A stretch of 64,000 nt of DNA from Fragilaria crotonensis. Taxonomy: Eukaryota; Bacillariophyta; Fragilariophyceae; Fragilariales; Fragilariaceae. The position numbers and the translations under genes were made by a program. Below are positions 55,906 through 64,000 of this stretch, piece after piece (position 1 is the first letter of the stretch; every line of letters starts with the position of its first letter). Below the pieces are notes generated by a model that searched no databases, had not been told where the DNA came from, and saw only the letters and a list, made by a program, of their open reading frames with translations. The stretch lies in contig JAKSYS010000007.1 of the NCBI GenBank assembly GCA_022925895.1, forward strand, positions 186,001-250,000, given 5' to 3'.

Positions 55906-57597
55906 GTATGCTTGATGGTGAAAAGCATGGGAGTTAGAAGCAGTTGAGTCAGTAATGAAGTAAGCACGCTGGTTGCGGGTGCTGCATTTTCATTGTTTGG
56001 ATTTCTGGGCGGCGGTCCTCCACGGTTGTTCTGGTTAGTTGATGAGCGATTGGCGGTTATGCATCGATTAGCATAGTGGCCAAGTCTACCACAGTTATTG
56101 CATACAATATTTGCAGCATTGGATGTGTTAGGGTTTCGTCTCACAGCTGGTGTGTTGTTTGGAGGGCGCCGTTGATTTCCATTGTTTGAAGATATCGGTC
56201 TGAGAGGAGGGCGTGAGCCGCGATTCTGTTGTTGAAAAGGGCGAGATTGTTGTGGTGTGCTCCTGCGATCATTGTTGTTATGTTGTCTTGGTGGTGCAGG
56301 AGCTTGATTCGGTCCTCGATTGTTTGGTCGATGCGGTGGTCTGTTGTTTGAAGCAGTGTACGGTCGCATCATAGAACTGAAGGCATGTTGTTGGCGTGGT
56401 GTGAAAACGCGCGTTGTGCCTTGGCGAGGTCGAGAGGATTGGTTTGAAAACGGTTGACGTGCAGAATTTGCATGCTGGTTGTAATTGCGTTGATTTTGGG
56501 AAGGGAGAGTGAGTCCACGCGAGTCGTCGATGTTCAGCAAATGGCTCTCAAGTTCCGCAAAAGTGGGTAGTTCTTCGTCATTCAACTCAGCTCGACGGAT
56601 GTCGGCGTCAAAACGTTGGTAGGAAGCAGCATAAAAGTGGTGATTGCTGCCGCCACGGATGGTTCGCTTGATAATGTCGGCATCGGTGTTAGGGATACCG
56701 GCATGATAGCAGTCGCGCGTTAGAGTCCGAATGCGATTCAAGTATGATGTCGCAACTTCTTGGTGACCTTGTTTGATCGAGTAGAAGGATTCGCGCGTGC
56801 GTTCAATGTGATCTTGGGTGAGTGGAGCACAATGACGTCTTAGAGTCAGAATGGCAGTTCTGGCATCAGGTGGACAGTCAATGATGTGCTTCTGGCAAGG
56901 ATCACTGATGTTGGTGAAGATCAGGTTGTAGAGTGCTGTGCCAATGCATGGATGGGAGTAGCTGATTTGCTTTGGCCAAAGGTCAAAGACATTGCGTGTC
57001 CATGGAGATATGTTGCAAACAATTCGAAGGTTGTCCATAAAGGCATTGAACTGACGTCGTCGTTGGAGAAGATCACTTGGATAGTTCAGCTTTCGAAGGT
57101 TTGCAGTCTTGGCGTATTTCAGGAGCGTTCTTGTCAGATCTTCAATCGGAGGATATGTGAAGTCGGTTCTTGTTGATGAAGTCAGGGCATCAGGAGAACC
57201 TAAGGGAATCTGAGGCGGTCCGTTGTCGTCTTCTTGTTCGTCGTCTTGGTCGTCGTCGTCGAAGAATGTCTCTTGTCTTGGCGGGTAAGCGAACGTTGGG
57301 TGAGTTTCTGAGCGTTTTGTCGGTAACGGAGCGTTTGGTCTTGACGTTGGTGTTTTGGGAACAATTTCAGCGGGTGGAGGCTGGGTTTGGTCTGCTGTGT
57401 CGGACAAGGGGGTTTTTGGTGTTAGAATTTGTCCGACTGCACGTGACAGACGCTGCAAGGGATTCGACGGATTTTCTGTCGGATTTTGTTGCGAAGTGTC
57501 AATAAAAGGAGCAGGAGTGTCAGAAATGGGTGAGTTTTCAGGAATTGCTGACGTTTCATGTTCTGTTTCGTCAATTTCGGTAGAACTGTCTGAGTTT
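55906..57597 (-). CDS. Copia gag of the 12-kb element, with CCHC zinc knuckle
   Basis: The Gag frame is open from within the upstream extension. It contains an acidic patch (FFDDDDQDDEQEDDNGPP) and the Gag core (DLLQRRRQFNAFMDNLRIVC, HIERTRESFYSIKQGHQEVATSYLNRIRTLTRDCY). A long Asn/Gln/Arg/Pro-rich tract is followed by the nucleic-acid-binding knuckle CNNCGRLGHYANRC (about 56100-56060). The frame is lost near 55940; one missing base joins it to the protease frame. Upstream, the open sequence PENSDSSTEIDETEH continues without a stop into the extension, so Gag may not start with its own methionine. Position 57458 (MQRLSRAV) is not an ATG start. Confidence 0.85.
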
Positions 57598-60500
57598 TCA
57601 GGATTGGGGTTGCAGGTTCGATTCCCGGTTGTTTTCCGGTAGAAGCGATGATCTGCGTGTTAGAACAACTAATGCATTGTGTTCAAGAGGACATTGTTGT
57701 TTTTCCAAATCATATCTAATTACATTGCAATTATCCTCTGTTGCTACATTCACATCATTGTGTCTGTGGCCAGGAGGGATAAGTGAGTTGCAAGTAATAG
57801 ATTGGGGTGTGGTTTCATTGTCAGAACACAAGGAACTGGACTCACCAGGAATGACATTAAGGAGTAATTCTGGAGTCTTGTTTGTGTATGGGTATTCTGG
57901 GTGATTGTGCTGTTGCCAGAAAAATGAAAAGCGATTGTGTTTGATCTGATCAGCCGGCTTTTGGAGGGCGTCTTGAAGATGTGGCAAGGCCCAAGCGCGG
58001 TAGACATTGTCGGATCCACGTTTCGTGGTGATAACTTGGATAAGTCTGATAGCAAGATCAAGGGGAACAGTGTGAGGATCATCAACAACATGGTGGACAG
58101 GGTTTGACTGGCGCCAAAGTTGACTGGGATTGTTAGGACATGCCCATTGATTTGCTTCATAGTTTGCAGTCATAGGAATGCAAGCTTGAGTCTGAAAAAG
58201 GGCTTGAACTGTGGTTGAAGTGTAGGGTTCAACATTGCCATTTCTGTGATCAAAAATGATGGGCAGATTGCCAGAATCATAGATGATAGGGAAGGTGTGT
58301 GCTCCTTCCTTTGGAATAGGCAGTTCAACTTGAGATCCAGAGGTGTAGGATGGGTTCTCTGAGTGTGTACCTTGGAAGATGAGAACATTGGATGGTTCTG
58401 GGGTCTGCGGTAACACACGTTGGGGATCGATAACATCAAGAGTCTTGACAACACGGAAGAGTAGATACTCATGATCTGGTAGAAAGTCGATCGAGTAGTT
58501 GTAGGTGTTGGTAGAAATTGGGATGAAGTGGGACTTGTCCGAGGAATATTGATGGTTTCCAGCGGGGATATCGATCTCTTGGAGGTAATTTGGAGAAATA
58601 TCTCGACAAATCACGAAGTTCACTGCTAGGGTGGTAGCAGGGTTCATTGCATAGGTAGTGTTGCCATGGAGCTGCTCAGTTGTAGGTAGAGTAGCCATTG
58701 GGAAGGCAGAGCAATGGTAGTTGAAGATCATGTCAGCTGGGGTAGGGCTCCAAGAATGATGTTGGTAGGTTGCAAATCTGGGTCATCACCATTGGTGACC
58801 TTGGTAGAGAGATGCATGGTGTTGGAGGGCAGCTGAGATGAGGGACCTTGCAGCTAGAGAGCTTCTAGGTGGGATTTCGGGAGATGGGTCACCAAAGCCG
58901 TTCACAAGCGGAGAATAAGTGAAGGCAAATAGTGAGGTTGAGCCAAAGTTGGTAGGATGCTCATTGTAGGATGAGCGTTGGCTGTCTTGTCGCTTGTCGA
59001 AGGGTTTGGAAGCAACTTGCTGGTCTTGGAAGAAAGTGTGAATGAATGCAGGGACGTCTCTGAAATTACTTCGGTTGGGAAATAAACGCAGTGCTGTCGC
59101 AAGGATGGCACATTCGGATGATGTCAGAGAGGTCATGTGGCATAAACTTGAAAGTGGAATCTTGACTTGAAGGGTAGGTCAGAAAGTGAACAAGATGCAG
59201 TGTCTTGAAGGCATAGAGAATGGCAAGGGCACATTCATGGCCTGGGGTGTCTGGCTCATGATCAGTCAGGAGACTCAGATAAGAGGCAGGGTGCCATCTG
59301 GGAAGTTAGTTTGGAGCAATTCAGCAGGTAAATTGTCCATGACTAAGTTGGTTGTCCTGTTCAAAGTGTGTTGCATACATTGGATGTACTCAATGCTGTC
59401 ATCATTGTCAGCAATAGTTGTATGATCCACAGTTAGGACGGGGTGAAGTTCGCGGAAGAAATGACGTAGGTGGTCCGTAGTGAGGTCACGGATACATTTC
59501 TTGGTCGCGGCGTCCGATTGGATGTATCGGAGGCAGAAGGATGCAGCGGTGATGCTAACGTCAACGCATGCAGGTAGGTTGCGCATGGTGACTGGCCCAT
59601 TAACATTATCCTGCAAAGTTGCATCAGGGTAATATAGAAGGGCAGCATGAGGGTTAGTCCTTGAGTCAAGCTCAGAGGAGTGCTGCAGGAAGGGCACATG
59701 GTGGATTGGGTCCAATGTGCTGTCTGTCGGTAGGGGGACAAACGGGGTGTCAAGTCGGTAGGGATCCGTAGGGTGATCACTTGACATGGCTTCGACGAAG
59801 TTGGTGATGCCTGTAGTCGTAGAAAGGCAGTCGTAGGCGCCGTCGGTGGCGGTGAAGTGGGAGAATAAAGGCGAAAAAGTTTCGGATGCAAACGTGAAGG
59901 GAGATGGATGTCTGTCGAAGCTGAAGGGCGTTGGGATCCTAAAAGCTTCAGGGTCTTGAATGAGACGTGAGGCGTTGCACGCGGTAGATGATGTCTCGTA
60001 GTCGTCGCTGTCGACGATGGGATGAAAAATATGAGGGTCTTCAGAGATGGGTTGAAAATAAAAGGGGTTGCAGTTTGTAGGGGCTGCAGTTTTCTTGGAT
60101 GAAAAATTGTGATATGTGACTGACGAAAAGCGGGTAGTTTTCTTGTTCGTCTTGTCTGTCTCACCGTAGATCTTGGTGTCCGGGCGATGGAAGGCGGACA
60201 TTGCGTGTGGCTGTGCTGGAAACGTAGACGTCAGCATGTCCACAGACGCGTGGGTGGTGTCCGTGGGAGGGCAATTCGATGTAGGGAATTTCGATTTTTC
60301 GTCCTGGGGAGGAGTCTTGATGAATATTTCGTCCATTGGTTTTGTTCGGATTCCGTCTGTAAAGGCAGTGTGAGGAGTACATGACGTACGTGTGAGTTCA
60401 GGCATGTACAAACGCACGCTACGTCTACTACTCAGCGCAGGCGGCGAGTAGATAGAGGTATTGGCTGACATGTTAACTACAGCAAGGACATTTTCGCAAA

Positions 60501-61891
60501 TGTCGTCGTTGAAGTTGGGGTTAACGGCATTTTCGATTCCGGGATCGCGCTCGGACATCGGACCAATGCCGTCGTTGTGACCGGGCCATTGATGGCGTCA
60601 CCGTGGACGGGGTGTTCTCGTCGGGAGACTGGTGACTGAAATGCCGCGAGTGCGGCCGGAGGTTGTGCTGGGCGGAGTCCCAGGAAGAACACTCTGCCGC
60701 GGTGTATGACCGCATTGATGCGGTGTGGGTAGAAACGGGTAGCGTGCCCAGGCGTAGAAGGGCAGTGCTCGCGGAAGAACTGTTCGTCTGTCGTAGAGAC
60801 CGCCGTAAAAACAGTACCAGGAGGAAAAACCACATGTTCTGGCGTCGCGGGTGTATACTCGTTGTCGGCGCCATACATGAATTTGCGTTTTTTGGAATGG
60901 TTGTCATCCATTTCTGCCGTCACTGTTTCGTCTCGTTCTCCGCCAATTTCTGGCGGATTAAGGTCAGTGAGGTCTTGTTCGAGAGCTCTTTCGTCGCCGG
61001 AGAGGATGGCGTCGTCAGAATTCTCGGGGAGAGCGTCTTCGGGAGCACGGTAGTGAAACGTGCGTTTTCTTGAAATAACTTGATGGGCTTCGCGGTTTCG
61101 ACGATTTCTCTACGAGTAATCGTCGGATTGCGGATTGGAGAAGTGCATTGGAAAGCACTTTCGGAGACGGTTCGAATGGTACCCCTCTTGTCGTTGGAGA
61201 GGTCTTCGGCGTTGAACGCCGGGATCTTGAAAGAGTCGCATTTCGCGACTTCATTGTAGTGCTTGTTCTTGATGATTGCGACGTTGGTATCAAAGCTAAC
61301 ACGTTGTTTCTTGATAGGCCTTTCGTAGGAGGCGAGTGGGGAGTCTTCTTGGCGCGGGAGGGAGGTGGGAGGAGTGTTATTGCGCGCGTCGTCGTCATTG
61401 TCGTTTTTGGGTTCGGCGGCTTCGATGTCGTTGGTGGCGCCGTTTGCGTTGGAAATAGAATGGGAGCGACCCATTTCGGTAGATCCTGCTTCGTTGGAGG
61501 GTTTGCAGGCGTAGGTAACCCTGGTCTTGGTGTCTTGGGCGCGTTCTTGCTCGACGAGTGCAAGGAAACGCGAGATCGTGGCGGACTCTTGCTCAGGAGT
61601 CAGGGCCGTGCGAGCGCGCTGAAAATCGCCTGGAGCCTTGTTGGTGCTCTTCTTGGGCGTGAAGGTGTTAGTTCCAGCTGTAGGATAAGTGTTAGTGAAG
61701 TGGTTAGAAGTTGCAGCATAGATGTTTGAAGTGTTGCAAGGTAGAACAGCATTTTTGAGTGCATCAAAAGGAGCTGCAAAATCGCCGTCGGCGGCGACGT
61801 AGTTCGCCATGTGCTTCGTAGGCTTCACACAATGGGCGGAGGGAGGGTTGGCCTTGGTTGGAGGCGAACGGGTGGGCGCTGGGTTGGCCAT
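57598..61891 (-). CDS. Large extra coding region between 5' LTR and gag, unknown function
   Basis: About 1,430 codons, presented as frames joined by single-base shifts. It starts at an ATG in the strong context ACCATGG (61891, MANPAPTRSPP). Recognisable features are compositional: Thr/Pro/Asn/Ser-rich sequence, a basic KKQRVSFD patch (about 61295) that is both nuclear-signal-like and an RVxF phosphatase-docking-like motif, and SKKRKF (about 60890). It is more folded-looking in its last third (YLQEIDIPAGNHQY ... DFLPDHEYLLFRVVKTLDVID ... NRFSFFWQQHNHPEYPY). Frame changes lie near 60923, 60580, 59280, 59090 and 58770; the first two are one lost base in A and C runs. I find no retroviral envelope, chromodomain, helicase, protease or tyrosine recombinase motif. 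No known domain is assigned. Confidence 0.6.
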
Positions 61892-62050
61892 GGTGAGTGT
61901 TGCAAAAGTTGAGGATGAAGTGTTAGTTGGGTGAGAACAGTTTTGCAAAAAAAAGTGAGCGCAAGGAATGAGAATTTCTTTTCCCAGCAGTAGGGACATG
62001 TACTGCTGGTATTGGGTGAGGGCTGGAATGAAAAAGAACAAGGGTTAGAG

Positions 62051-62086
62051 CAATTTAAATCGGTGCTAGGCACCAGATTTAAATTG
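62051..62086. repeat. Strong leader hairpin
   Basis: CAATTTAAATC-GGTGC, three-base loop TAG, GCACC, one bulged A, GATTTAAATTG: a 16-bp stem in the RNA leader, about 80-115 bases inside the 5' LTR and upstream of the first ATG. Possible packaging, dimerisation or translational element. Confidence 0.75.
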
Positions 62087-62150
62087 AGACAGGTCGGAGT
62101 TTCCGGGGAGGGAACCCGGCGACCGGTCAGGATATGGGCCAGGACGGGGG

Positions 62151-62165
62151 TCTGGCGAGCAACCA
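62151..62165 (-). other. Primer binding site of the 12-kb element
   Basis: TGGTTGCTCGCCAGA on the minus strand directly after the 5' LTR; starts TGG as needed for a tRNA 3' CCA end. It is not the initiator-methionine type; the tRNA is not identified. Confidence 0.65.
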
Positions 62166-63065
62166 TGATATGGTTCGGGTTAACGGAACCTAGCGACGCG
62201 CAGGTCGGCATAGGGTTCGGGTTAAGAACCAGGACGTAACCGTTACGGGGTACGCCCCCAGTAGGTAAGTGTCTAGTACGACACTGACTACTGCTCAGTT
62301 CATCTATAAACGGTACAGCTACGCAGTGCTGTCTACCGCTACAGATAACGATACATGTACTATCTGTCGTTCTATCGCTACACGTATGTGCGAGAGACTG
62401 ACTAGTATAAATATCGCGTGTCGTATAGTGGGCACTGTCTATTAGTTTATCGTTATGTACAGTAACGGTAAACTCAGACGTGCGCGTACTATCGACGGGC
62501 AGAGGAAGTTGTGTGCGAAAGGTACTGTTGTACCGGTCGCCGTGTTGTGTTGTGTTGTCGTTATTGTTGTAGTGAGTACCGTCGTACTCACTACGTATAT
62601 TTGTACAGCACGGTATGTATGATGTCATGACGGCGGGTAAAAAACGCGTCATGGTCGATCATCATCATCGTGAGAAAAATATGCAGTGTAAGTAAAAAGG
62701 TGAGTGGCACTAAAATGTACAAAATTGACAATTGTGGGAAGAAATGAAGGGCGACCGAAATGAGAGGTCTGATTGAAGGGGAGTGTTCCTTGGAACAATC
62801 AGGAACACTCCTCATATCAATCACGGTCGGCAGCGTACGGCTGCGTTGTTTTTCGTAAACGAGGCGTTGAGCGTCGTTTGAAAATCAATGTACAAACTCG
62901 AGGAACGAGATGAACATGATTTGAATCGACGTGAGTTTTGATTCCAGTCGTGCAGTGTCGCACTGGTTACTGGAGCACGGATGTAATGTTTTACTGTGCA
63001 TGCGAGCGACAGTTTAGGGATAGGGATAATAGAAAAATATGTAGGGCGATACGGAATGTTTAACA
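62166..63065 (-). repeat. 5' LTR of the 12-kb copia element
   Basis: 900 bases, about 98-99% identical to the left LTR by eye. Same hairpins at 62569..62594 and 62780..62811. Promoter end of the element. Confidence 0.95.
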
Positions 63066-63070
63066 AGATA
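63066..63070. repeat. Target-site duplication, right copy (AGATA)
   Basis: AGATA directly after the right LTR, matching 51066..51070. Confidence 0.9.
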
Positions 63071-63255
63071 TGACGATATGACGCATACGTCTACTCTATT
63101 GTGTTCTTGGAGTATGGATACGACGTATGATATGGTAAATCACGTCCACATTTGTTGTCGATAGTTCCTTGTGACTATCTCGTATGATATATGAAAGATG
63201 CTGCAGGCGACCTGATTTTCACTTGCTTGTTCTCCTGAAGTGGTTCAAGAACCCC

Positions 63256-64000
63256 ATGTCTGGTCGATCGCTTGATGTGGCTGTAATTGGTGGTGGGGGC
63301 AGCAGGATTGGCTGCCGCGCGAATCCTCTCCCGCAATGGCTTTTGCCCTGTTGTTTTGGAGAAAGACCAACGCGCTGGAGGTATCTGGGATTATCGAGGG
63401 TCCAATTCGGAACGTCCAATGTACCGCGGCTTGCGGACCAATCTGCCACGCGAAATCATGGCGTACCGTGAATTGCCGTGGCCAACGCCACCGGGAGCAA
63501 CAAGGTAGGTCCCGATCCGAACCCGAAACTGCATTGCTGGTTGCAAGCAAACTGCCTTCAGTGCTCACAACAAATGCTCTACAAACGTTGTATCGCAGTT
63601 TCGCTACGCACAGCGATGTATTGAACTATTTACACGAGTACAAAGAGAAGTTTGAATTGGACCGTTTCATTGTTTATGGCGCAAAGGTGATACAGCTGTC
63701 AGTCTTTTTAGAGGAGGAGTCTGGCGTCAAGGTCTCTACGGAAAGGTTGCCGAAGTTCCTTCTCGAGTGGGAGGAAAACGGAGTTGCAAAAACATCGTCG
63801 AAGACTTTCGATGCAGTTTGCATTGCGAATGGTCATTATGACCGACCTAGCGTCCCTCGGCTTGAGGGATTGGAAAAACATCGAGGTAGAACCATGCATT
63901 CTGTGGACTACGATAGCCCCGAGTGCTTTGCTGGAGAGACAGTCTTGTGTATTGGGGGTCAAGCAAGTGGATCAGACTTGGCCAGGGAGATATCGCAGTA
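63256..64000 (+). CDS. Flavin-containing monooxygenase (FMO), 5' part
   Basis: Starts MSGRSLDVAVIGGG, the FAD-binding G-x-G-x-x-G region (IGGGAAGLAAARIL after frame correction), then VLEKDQRAGGIWDYRG, MYRGLRTNLPREIMAYRELPWP. Intron at 63505..63598 (94 bases, GTAGGT...CGCAG) joined in phase 2 as GATSFATHSDVLNYL. Exon 2 has FDAVCIANGHYDRPSVPRLEGLE, a SVDYDSPECFAGETVLCIGG stretch and ASGSDLAREI, where the NADPH-binding motif begins. FMOs oxygenate nitrogen or sulfur nucleophiles. The frame changes in the GGTGGTGGGGGC run (about 63295), one G too many or two too few. Cut by the window end at residue about 215. The copia 5' LTR ends 190 bases upstream. Confidence 0.88.

Larger units (their letters stand above)
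51071..63065 (-). mobile_element. Oversized Ty1/copia retrotransposon, 12.0 kb
   Basis: LTRs of 892 and 900 bases with TG...CA ends and a perfect AGATA target duplication. On the minus strand: 5' LTR, primer site, leader hairpin, about 4.4 kb of extra coding sequence, Gag with zinc knuckle, protease, integrase, reverse transcriptase, RNase H, polypurine tract, 3' LTR. Integrase before reverse transcriptase makes it Ty1/copia, but it is about twice the common 5-6 kb. The LTRs differ at roughly a dozen places, several of them mononucleotide-run length, so insertion is fairly recent. The 5' LTR lies about 190 bases from the monooxygenase start codon, pointing away from it. Confidence 0.95.

Noticed and set aside
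57618-57634. GGTTCGATTCCCGG resembling a tRNA B box
   Set aside because: It lies inside minus-strand coding sequence of the retroelement, and no cloverleaf can be built around it.
57598-61891. Extra region as an envelope gene or captured host gene
   Set aside because: No signal peptide, membrane segment or known enzyme motif could be found, so no such identity is claimed.

Overview
The window looks like nuclear DNA of a pennate diatom related to Phaeodactylum. The reasons are: a front-end fatty-acid desaturase with a fused cytochrome b5 domain; a signal peptide plus TSAF-type plastid-targeting junction; two genes with the diatom-expanded 'CGRG...HPGN' domain (DUF6824); short GT-AG introns of about 64-110 bases; Ty1/copia elements of the kind abundant in diatoms; and intergenic DNA rich in GTAC- and TACTC-type short palindromes. 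I have not assigned a species.

Layout. 1-9 kb: a desaturase, a chalcone-isomerase-like protein and a plastid-targeted protein of unknown function, all on the minus strand. 8.8-13 kb: a foldback (MITE-like) element, then remains of a PIF/Harbinger transposon. 13-16.3 kb: gene-poor, A/T-rich DNA. 16.3-17.3 kb: first DUF6824 gene. 17.95-24.5 kb: a complete Ty1/copia element with identical 147-base LTRs. 24.9-29.5 kb: a P5A-type ATPase. 29.5-31.1 kb: repeated intergenic DNA. 31.1-36.6 kb: an IML1/DEPDC5 homologue, divergent from an EDR2-C (DUF1336) membrane protein at 37.1-40.1 kb, with a 14-copy G-rich minisatellite between them. 40.1-50.5 kb: an Mpv17/PMP22 protein, a second DUF6824 gene, an ABC-F ATPase, a nuclease-like plus kinase-like gene split by one TGA, and a GT92 glycosyltransferase. 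51.07-63.07 kb: a 12-kb copia element with 0.9-kb LTRs and a perfect target-site duplication. The window ends inside a flavin-containing monooxygenase gene.

Two points govern how the window should be read. First, most host genes are conserved at protein level but carry small frame breaks. In eight genes I count 15; ten are explained by loss of one base, usually in a mononucleotide run, and the rest need a gain of one or loss of two. Long genes such as the 4.6-kb ATPase are unbroken. Sequence or consensus error is the simplest explanation, with real decay as the alternative, so I annotate whole genes across the breaks. Second, the 12-kb copia element is about twice the usual size. About 4.4 kb of extra coding sequence of unknown function lies between its 5' LTR and Gag and appears to read into Gag. 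This is the strongest candidate for something undescribed.

The host genes are mostly unrelated single-copy genes (lipid metabolism, ER membrane ATPase, TORC1 control through GATOR1, translation-associated ABC-F, glycosylation) and show no sign of forming one pathway. The transposons occupy the spaces between them, and two lie close to host promoters: the foldback element upstream of the plastid-protein gene and the large copia element upstream of the monooxygenase.
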